Source of the DNA: Pseudomonadota bacterium
Lineage (GTDB): Bacteria; Pseudomonadota; Alphaproteobacteria; Rhodospirillales; Magnetospirillaceae
Direction of reading: 5' to 3'
Assembly: GCA_023458315.1 (NCBI GenBank)
Contig: JAEXAH010000109.1
Coordinates: 1-11,232, forward strand
DNA: 11,232 nucleotides
Numbering within the stretch: position 1 is the stretch's first letter; every line of letters begins with the position of its first letter. Positions 6,679 to 11,232 of this stretch are shown piece by piece. The translations under genes were made by a program, and so were the position numbers. The notes beneath the pieces were generated by a model that was not told the DNA's origin, made no database searches, and was given only the letters and a program-made list of their open reading frames with translations.

Positions 6679-8211
6679 TCAGGTCTGGTCCTCGAGACCG
6701 AAGCTCTGTCCCATCAGGATGGTTCTGCGAATGGCAGCGTTGACCGGATAGACCAGTTCCTCGGCCTGGATGACCAGACGGAAAATCTTGGCCACCGATG
6801 GTCCCCTTGCCTCGATCACATGTCCTTCCATCCGGGCATAGACCGGATTCGCGGTCACGGGGTTGACGGCCCGCATGGCGATCAGCAACCCCAGCGGCAG
6901 GACGTAAAGCGGCGCGATGCGCAGCCATGGCCGCACCGGCGCAAGCTTCATGGCAAGAAACAGTGATTTGGCCAGATGGGTCAGGCCGCCGATCAGGCTG
7001 AAGGCCAAAGCCAGCGGCGGCACAACCAGCCGTTCCGCGGCCTCGCGCCCCTGTTCTTCCAGCTTTCCGCCCGGCCCGAAATCGGCGCCGGAAGAACGCA
7101 TCGAAGCCAGCCGGTCGTCGGTGATCCTGTCGGCTAGAACCTCGTAGAGCGCCATGCGGATTTTCGTGGGGTCCTCGGTCAGGGGAACCGGCCCGCCCAG
7201 ATCATAGCCCAGCGCGTCGTTGATGCGCTTCTGGATGACGGGATGGGCGACGAACGCCTCGTAGCTCATGCCCACCGGAAGCTTGGCCCCCACCTCCTTC
7301 ATGGTCGCCTCGGCAAACTTCGCCTCGGCCTCCCGCCGCGCCTTGACCAATATCTGCCGCTGAAAGCCCGGCCGGTCGTCCGGGCGCCAGTTGGCGGGGA
7401 CGTCGTTGCCGCGTTCGCGCACCGAATCGCGCACCTTGCCCCAGTGGCTGGACGGTATCTCGCTGGGCGAACGCCCCCGCGCCTTGCTTGCCAGCTCGCG
7501 GACATAGGTATCCCATTCCCGGTCGGCGCGGGCCTGCGCGTCGGTCATGGACTTGGCGTATTGGGTGCTGCCATCAGCATAGCGCCGGTAGCCATCGGCC
7601 AGTTTCCGCATTTCATCGAGCCAGCGCTGCTCGAACAGTGCCGGGCTGCCCAGGCACTTGTCGCCGGGCCGACAATTGATCACCGCGTCGCGCACCGAAC
7701 GCCGCAAGACCCCGACCTGTTCGGACACGGCGACATTGGACGACAGGATCGGGAACAGGGCGGCGAACGCCTTTCCCCCCGGCGATTCCCAAGCCCCTTC
7801 GGGAAGGACCAGTCCGTCAATCGCCAAATAGCCGGAAACCGCCTCGCGGATGGCGGTCGCCAGAATGACGGCGTCGCGGCGCTGCGGGCCGTCCATGTCG
7901 TCCAGCAACGACTGCACCAACCGCTCCTGGATGTAAAACATGCCGGGGATGGACAGCGCCAGCGACACCGCCAGCCCAGCCACCGCCTGGACGACGGTTC
8001 GATGGGGCAGCAATGTCCAGGCCACCAGACCCAGTGCCACGCCCGACAGGGTGCGCCCCCACCGCTCCAGCCCCTTGATGTCGGCAATGTCGGCGACGCC
8101 GCCGGCGGCATCCAGCAGACGGGAACTGAAGGCCAGTTCGGTCAGCAGATAGGCGATGGTGACGCTTAACAGGGCGATGGTGAATTTTCGTGATGATAAC
8201 GCCAATGTCAT
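6679..8211 (-). CDS. Polytopic membrane protein with large soluble middle domain, unknown
   Basis: This encodes 510 residues and is the last gene of a four-gene operon. Its ATG overlaps the stop of the preceding gene by 4 bp (ATGA). Hydrophobic segments lie at about 10-30, 54-69, 73-94, 396-421 and 432-448. Between the third and fourth sits a soluble domain of some 300 residues, mainly charged helices. It has a C180/C186 pair (NCRPGDKC), which would fit an oxidising periplasmic side. A repeated W/R/D/E-rich stretch (200-300, for example WLDEMRKLADGYRRYADG) looks like a helical bundle. The last 50 residues (VARMEGH.. to ..GLEDQT) are soluble again. I recognise no family. Co-translation with SNase-fold and glycine-zipper partners points to an inner-membrane core of an envelope assembly, but that is inference. 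Confidence 0.82.
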   Translation of the reverse strand: MTLALSSRKFTIALLSVTIAYLLTELAFSSRLLDAAGGVADIADIKGLERWGRTLSGVALGLVAWTLLPHRTVVQAVAGLAVSLALSIPGMFYIQERLVQSLLDDMDGPQRRDAVILATAIREAVSGYLAIDGLVLPEGAWESPGGKAFAALFPILSSNVAVSEQVGVLRRSVRDAVINCRPGDKCLGSPALFEQRWLDEMRKLADGYRRYADGSTQYAKSMTDAQARADREWDTYVRELASKARGRSPSEIPSSHWGKVRDSVRERGNDVPANWRPDDRPGFQRQILVKARREAEAKFAEATMKEVGAKLPVGMSYEAFVAHPVIQKRINDALGYDLGGPVPLTEDPTKIRMALYEVLADRITDDRLASMRSSGADFGPGGKLEEQGREAAERLVVPPLALAFSLIGGLTHLAKSLFLAMKLAPVRPWLRIAPLYVLPLGLLIAMRAVNPVTANPVYARMEGHVIEARGPSVAKIFRLVIQAEELVYPVNAAIRRTILMGQSFGLEDQT

Positions 8212-8705
8212 GAGGCACCCCAGATGCCGACTTTGCGCTGTTTGGCGGTTTTTTCCGCGTCCATGTAGCGTTGCGGTGCCCCCGGCCCGGTAAAGGCCAG
8301 ACCGGACAGCACCGCGATCTCGCCGACGTCACTGCCGCCGGCATGCACTTCGCAGAACCAGCCTCCGCCCGCCGCCTCGTGACAATTTATGGTGCCGGCG
8401 GAACCGAGGAAGGTGCGGAATGCGGCGACTGCCTCCTCGTGATTGACCGGCATGATCCCGGCCAAGACCAGTCGCCGGTTGCCGATTACCAGGACGTTGG
8501 TGGCCTCGACCGACGCCACGCCGCTGATCATCGCTGTGACTGGGGAGGGAGATGCCTGCTGCGGCGTTGGAGCGGAAGCGGCGGCAGGCGGCGGAACGAC
8601 CACTTTGTCCAGTCCTGCATCGCCCCAAATCCACACGGCACATGTGGAAACCACGACGCCGGACAGCAGCGCCATGGAACCCAGCTTAGACGTGGAGAGG
8701 CGCAT
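8208..8705 (-). CDS. Membrane-anchored degenerate SNase-fold protein
   Basis: This encodes 165 residues from ATG 8705, chosen because CTGGAG lies 8 bases upstream and because residues 8-28 then form a clean N-terminal membrane anchor. The longer open frame to 8744 adds a non-typical leader. After a Pro/Ala-rich linker (38-56) comes a thermonuclease-like fold. VLVIGNRRLVLAGI (71-84) is the first beta block, EEAVAAFRTFLGSA the helix, and INCHE...WFCEV, GEIAVLSGLAF and RYMDAEKTAKQRKVGIWG the C-terminal part with its usual A-E...GIW ending. The catalytic D-A-P-E segment after LAGI is replaced by MPVNHEE, so nuclease activity is unlikely. C108 and C118 may be paired. The gene starts inside its upstream neighbour (20-bp overlap), and its stop overlaps the next ATG. 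Confidence 0.8.
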   Translation of the reverse strand: MRLSTSKLGSMALLSGVVVSTCAVWIWGDAGLDKVVVPPPAAASAPTPQQASPSPVTAMISGVASVEATNVLVIGNRRLVLAGIMPVNHEEAVAAFRTFLGSAGTINCHEAAGGGWFCEVHAGGSDVGEIAVLSGLAFTGPGAPQRYMDAEKTAKQRKVGIWGAS

Positions 8706-9462
8706 AACCCCAACTCCAGGCGACGTTCCACTTGTTTTCGGCATCCAGGCAACTGGTGGAACGCTCGGTCGTCATCTGACCCTGGGGGTCATAGACCGTG
8801 TTCTCGATCTGGCGGCACATGCGTCCGTCGGCGGTGCGGGTCATCGCGCCGATCGGGCGCGATATCCCCCAGGCACCGGACTTGCCCTCGCTGGCGACCG
8901 GGGTGGCGCGCGACGCCATGGCCAGCTTGGTGGCCTCTTCCTTCTGGGCGGGACGCATTTCGTCGTCCTTGGGCTGCGGCGCGGGTTCCGGCGTTTTCAC
9001 CGGCGCGGCCTTGGCGGATTTCGCGCTTTTGCTTTTATCCTTGGCGGTGGGTTTGGCGGATTGCGGTGCCGAGGCGACAATCGGTTTGGCGGTTACGGGA
9101 ACTTTGCTCATATCCACCTTGGCCCCCTGGGAGGCCCACACCACCGATTCGCCCTCGGGCGCGTCGGCGGCTATGGTGGCGGCAGTGGCCGCCGCTTGCT
9201 TGTCGTGGCAATCCAGCATGGCGGCGACTTGGTTGCCGATGAAGCCGCCGATGGCGGCACCCGCAACGGCACCCAGGATACGACCATCACCGCCGCCCAG
9301 CAGCAGGCCGCCAGCGATGCCGCCAGCGACGGCGCCGACGGCGGTTCCCGTCCAATCGCAGGCGTCCATCGACGCAAGCTTGGTCTCAAGGGTCTTGCAC
9401 CCGGTCAGACCAAGCGAACAAACCAAGGAGACAGCCACAATCTTCGTACAGGTCCGCGTCAT
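8686..9462 (-). CDS. Glycine-zipper outer-membrane lipoprotein
   Basis: This encodes 258 residues; GGGGGAAGAAG precedes the ATG. Residues 1-21 are a lipoprotein signal with lipobox LTGC (Cys22). Residues 39-78 are a glycine zipper (AVGAVAGGIAGG, then ILGAVAGAAIGGFIG), as in the SlyB, OsmB and 17-kDa-antigen families, which insert in or span the membrane. A long Lys/Ala/Pro-rich linker (115-175) could cross the periplasm or peptidoglycan. The C-terminal part, CRQIENTVYDPQGQ and then TERSTSC...NKW, has the C-R...C-L-D pattern of surface-antigen-type domains, with Cys216 and Cys238 probably bonded. It lies 47 bp after the first operon gene and overlaps the SNase-fold gene by 20 bp. The exact role is unknown. 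Confidence 0.85.
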   Translation of the reverse strand: MTRTCTKIVAVSLVCSLGLTGCKTLETKLASMDACDWTGTAVGAVAGGIAGGLLLGGGDGRILGAVAGAAIGGFIGNQVAAMLDCHDKQAAATAATIAADAPEGESVVWASQGAKVDMSKVPVTAKPIVASAPQSAKPTAKDKSKSAKSAKAAPVKTPEPAPQPKDDEMRPAQKEEATKLAMASRATPVASEGKSGAWGISRPIGAMTRTADGRMCRQIENTVYDPQGQMTTERSTSCLDAENKWNVAWSWGYAPLHV

Positions 9463-9509
9463 CGACTTCTTCCCCCTTATCGGCGCATTTCACATGCTTT
9501 CGGTATGGC

Positions 9510-10589
9510 TCAACAACCCGGTGCGACCTTACGCCGCAGCAACGCCTCGTCGATCTCTGCCTGGATGTGTTGAACCTTGAACTCGCTGTTCAGCACCTTG
9601 TATTTCGCCGGAACATAGGTGGAACCGCTGTAGTCGGAACCCGGTGAAATTGAAGAACGGACTGTGACATTCTGGGAATGCTGGGCTGCTGCGTAGCCAG
9701 CCTTCGCTCCGGCGACCGCGCCATCCTTCATGCCCTGGTTGGGATCATCGGACTTGACGCTGCCCACGGCGGCGCCAAGCCACGCCCCCAGGGCGCCGCG
9801 CCAGAAGGCGCCAGCCTTGGTCCGGTAGGAGACCGTGCCCGCCACCTCGCGATAAACCAGGAACATCGAATTGTTCTTGATCCGGTAACTGACGCGGATG
9901 CTGTCCTGGCTGGTGAAGGTGCCGTCGTGATAATAGGTGGTCGCGCTGTTGCCGTTGAAATAGGTATTGCTGGTCGGCGTGCCCTGCTTGCTGCTGTAGA
10001 TGTTGCTGGCCCCTTCCGATCCGGCTTCCGCCAGATTGCCGCCACCGCGCAACCGTTCCAATTCATTCCGGGCATAGCGGGTGTTGCATGCCACCATCGC
10101 CGAGACTTTCGCCTCGACTTCCTGGGCGTGGCGGCCAGCCGGAAATTGTTGCGTATAGGAATCGTAGGAGGCGAAGGTGCCCTGGGTGTTTGCCTGCGTC
10201 CAGGCCAACTCATCCAGCCTTTCCTGGGCGTCGAAGGCGTGCAAGCCGTTGGGGAAGCGCCGCAGATAGGCGTTCAGGCCACCGGCGGTCTGGGGCGTGC
10301 TTTTCCACACAGCCTCATCGATGCCGTTATTGGCTTCGATCACATGCTGGCCTTGGGGGTACAGGCGCAGATAGGTATTGTAATGATCAATGGAACCGCC
10401 CGTTTGGGCGACCAGGAACGCCTGATCGTCGCGGCGCATTTCCTGGTAATGCTGGTATCCGATGATCCCACCGGCTCCCGCCATCCCCAATACGGCCGCA
10501 AATGCCGCGTATCTGATCAGCTTGCCACCTGTCGAACTGCCGCTCGCAGCGGTAGCCTTCGCCAGCGTTTCGGATTCATCCCCCATCAT
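9510..10589 (-). CDS. Membrane-anchored TPR-like repeat protein with glycine-rich zipper
   Basis: This encodes 359 residues from ATG 10589; a second ATG at 10586 sits at better distance from the GGGGGAG site. A TTG at 10697 would add a 36-residue unstructured leader and is less likely. One TM helix lies at about 25-46 (RYAAFAAVLGMAGAGGIIGY), placing the rest outside the cytoplasm. Residues 54-165 hold three tandem units of about 37 residues sharing Y-x-x-[YF]-x-x-[FY]-P-x-G-x-H (YNTYLRLYPQGQH; LNAYLRRFPNGLH; YDSYTQQFPAGRH). These resemble the short helical repeats seen near caspase-like peptidases. A Ser/Thr/Asn/Tyr-rich middle (188-256) follows, then a Gly/Ala segment (260-301, GALGAWLGAAVGS) like a glycine zipper. 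It is the first gene of the operon. The function is unknown; a scaffold role in the envelope fits the layout. Confidence 0.82.
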   Translation of the reverse strand: MMGDESETLAKATAASGSSTGGKLIRYAAFAAVLGMAGAGGIIGYQHYQEMRRDDQAFLVAQTGGSIDHYNTYLRLYPQGQHVIEANNGIDEAVWKSTPQTAGGLNAYLRRFPNGLHAFDAQERLDELAWTQANTQGTFASYDSYTQQFPAGRHAQEVEAKVSAMVACNTRYARNELERLRGGGNLAEAGSEGASNIYSSKQGTPTSNTYFNGNSATTYYHDGTFTSQDSIRVSYRIKNNSMFLVYREVAGTVSYRTKAGAFWRGALGAWLGAAVGSVKSDDPNQGMKDGAVAGAKAGYAAAQHSQNVTVRSSISPGSDYSGSTYVPAKYKVLNSEFKVQHIQAEIDEALLRRKVAPGC

Positions 10590-10702
10590 CGCTCCCCCTT
10601 CAGTGGAAACGCAGGTTGAACTAGTAGGGGAGGTGGCCGCCGAATATCGGCCATGGTGCCGTCGCCACGCCCTCTGTTCGTTCGAACCGACGGGCAAAAG
10701 CG

Positions 10703-10720
10703 GACGGGAGCTTTCCCGTC
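10703..10720. promoter_or_regulatory. Stem-loop in the operon leader
   Basis: GACGGGA (10703-10709) and TCCCGTC (10714-10720) form a perfect 7-bp stem with a 4-nt loop. It is directly followed on the plus strand by one arm of the outer inverted pair, so a larger two-part structure can form in the 5' leader of the minus-strand operon mRNA. It may alternatively be an operator. Confidence 0.35.
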
Positions 10721-10815
10721 ACGGCACCAAGGTCCAGAAAGGCGATAAAAGCGATATCCTTTACGGCCTGGCCTCCCAACGGGGGGATTGTGGACGATCA
10801 TGTCGCCCGATGAAA

Positions 10816-10831
10816 TTGGGGGATTTCCCCC
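10816..10831 (-). repeat. Dispersed palindromic motif, copy 3 (inverted)
   Basis: TTGGGGGATTTCCCCC is the exact reverse complement of copy 1 (432-447). It lies about 40 bp before the pRiA4b ORF-3-like gene remnant, so two of the three copies border decayed gene fragments. Confidence 0.6.
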
Positions 10832-10872
10832 CTTTCACGACGTCGCGGCCCTGTTCTTTGCAATTGGTCGCC

Positions 10873-10980
10873 CAGCTCGACATCCAGGCCGTCATGGGAT
10901 GGTTCGATTGCCATCTCTGGGAATTCACTATCGGCGAACGGCGATATGGATTGCCCCCCGGATGAGGATTGGGGCACCTA
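10873..10980 (+). pseudogene. Remnant of a pRiA4b ORF-3-like (IS1096 passenger-type) gene
   Basis: The frame reads QLDIQAVMGWFDCHLWEF, then TIGERRYGLPPG and a TGA at 10963. IQAVMGWxxCHLxEFxIGxRRYG is the conserved core of plasmid pRiA4b ORF-3-like proteins, which are about 180 residues long and common near mobile elements. Only this core is left; the upstream beta-strand part is gone. Removing one C from the six-C run at about 10954-10959 gives PPDEDWGT before a TAG at 10978-10980, matching the acidic D-x-D-W that usually follows. So a single-base slip added a frameshift. Family assignment is from pattern memory. Confidence 0.7.
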
Positions 10981-10983
10981 GAC

Positions 10984-11008
10984 CGTGATGCAGAAAATCT
11001 GCATCACG
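10984..11008. repeat. Perfect 11-bp stem-loop, REP-like or terminator
   Basis: CGTGATGCAGA (10984-10994) and TCTGCATCACG (10998-11008) flank a 3-nt AAA loop. TTTGCCCC follows. It is the first of three hairpins in 80 bp and may be an intergenic repeat or the old terminator of the remnant gene. Confidence 0.5.
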
Positions 11009-11025
11009 TTTGCCCCTCGCCGGGC

Positions 11026-11066
11026 GGGCGCATCCGCGCCCTTGGCTGCGCCCGCAATGGGCGCAG
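11026..11066. repeat. Pair of GC-rich stem-loops
   Basis: GGGCGC/GCGCCC (11026-11031, 11036-11041; 4-nt loop) is followed by CTGCGCCC/GGGCGCAG (11046-11053, 11059-11066; 5-nt loop). GGGCGC is shared by both, so the arms can also pair with one another. With the hairpin at 10984 this makes a compact palindromic cluster next to the IS481-type insertion. Confidence 0.45.
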
Positions 11067-11104
11067 GAGCAGCACCGCCTCAGATTAAAGGCGCGCCGCT
11101 CTAG

Positions 11105-11232
11105 GTGTGGAGTCTCAGGAGGTTGCCCACTCGGTCTGAACCGAGGAAGCTGAAGTTGCGACACTTTGGCTTAATCAGGGGGACCGAATGGGCATCCACA
11201 AGAATGCCGTTCTAACGCCGACCGGTCGAGAG
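11105..11232 (+). mobile_element. Left end of an IS481-family insertion sequence (runs off window)
   Basis: The element probably begins with TGTGGAGTCTCAGG right after CTAG (11101-11104), the target that IS481 of Bordetella is known to use and duplicate. Within the first 45 bp is the dyad CTCGGT/ACCGAG (11130-11145). A transposase start follows at 11188. The right end and the second CTAG lie outside the window, so the exact boundary is inferred. Confidence 0.65.
11188..11232 (+). CDS. IS481-family transposase, N-terminal fragment (truncated by window edge)
   Basis: ATG at 11188 reads MGIHKNAVLTPTGRE up to the last base. This matches the M-x-I-H-x-N-A-x-x-T-P-x-x-R start of IS481-family transposases, which continue into a helix-turn-helix and a DDE integrase core. 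AGGGGGA lies about 4 bases before the ATG. Only 15 codons are visible, so whether the gene is intact cannot be judged. Confidence 0.8.
   Translation, partial: MGIHKNAVLTPTGRE

Larger units (their letters stand above)
10590..10872. other. Gene-free leader region upstream of the minus-strand operon
   Basis: I see no convincing gene here. It should hold the promoter and leader of the operon, but no strong -35/-10 pair stands out. It contains GGTGCCGT (10655-10662) and ACGGCACC (10721-10728), a long-range inverted pair enclosing the hairpin at 10703-10720. It also holds an AT-rich patch around 10742-10760 and the dispersed motif at 10816. Confidence 0.45.

Noticed and set aside
7243..8169. Plus-strand 308-codon open frame
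   Set aside because: Antisense to the polytopic membrane gene; high GC leaves long open frames, and the product is H/R/Q-rich with no signature.
8271..9580. Overlapping plus-strand open frames of 260-376 codons
   Set aside because: Antisense to the SNase-fold and glycine-zipper genes, whose signal peptides and motifs prove the minus strand.
9678..10619. Plus-strand 313-codon open frame
   Set aside because: Antisense to the TPR-like gene; it has no ribosome binding site or recognisable domain.
10928..11164. Minus-strand 78-codon open frame with LRRCCSCAHCGRSQGRGC
   Set aside because: It translates the stem-loop cluster; the cysteines come from palindromic GC repeats, not a zinc finger.

Overview
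The window looks like chromosomal DNA of a GC-rich alphaproteobacterium, most plausibly a Rhodospirillales/Magnetospirillum-like organism. The reasons are high GC at third codon positions, AHL-type LuxR regulators, an initiator tRNA of alphaproteobacterial type, and several lipoprotein or glycine-zipper envelope genes with no clear named homologue. This placement is inference from composition and gene style, not a database match.

Left edge (1-1973). An initiator tRNA-fMet gene is followed by a strong intrinsic terminator and then a scrap heap. It holds two out-of-frame pieces of an IS3-family transposase, fused to the C-terminal tail of what looks like an LPP20-type lipoprotein. Next come an AT-rich gene for a small secreted four-cysteine protein and a lipoprotein gene that appears broken at both ends (in-frame TGA after codon 2; frameshift near the 3' end).

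Middle, plus strand (1970-6638). Two membrane proteins of unknown function overlap the broken lipoprotein gene and each other. After an intergenic region with an 18-bp perfect palindrome comes an MFS transporter translationally coupled (ATGA) to a full-length LuxR-type regulator. A separate 76-residue protein that is only a GerE helix-turn-helix follows, then a secreted alpha/beta hydrolase of lipase class 3 type (GHSLGGG). A bidirectional terminator lies after the hydrolase.

Right, minus strand (10589-6679). A tight four-gene operon encodes, in transcription order, a membrane-anchored protein with TPR-like repeats and a glycine-rich segment, a lipoprotein with a glycine zipper, a membrane-anchored degenerate SNase-fold protein, and a 510-residue polytopic membrane protein with a large soluble middle domain. 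Genes overlap by 20 and 4 bp, so the products probably work together at the envelope. I do not recognise this combination as a described system; it is the best candidate here for something new.

Right edge (10590-11232). A gene-poor stretch holds a remnant of a pRiA4b ORF-3-like gene with a poly-C frameshift, a cluster of stem-loops, and the left end of an IS481-family element adjoining CTAG. A 16-bp motif GGGGGAAATCCCCCAA occurs exactly twice, at the two decayed ends of the window. A near-copy overlaps the predicted -35 region of the small GerE gene.
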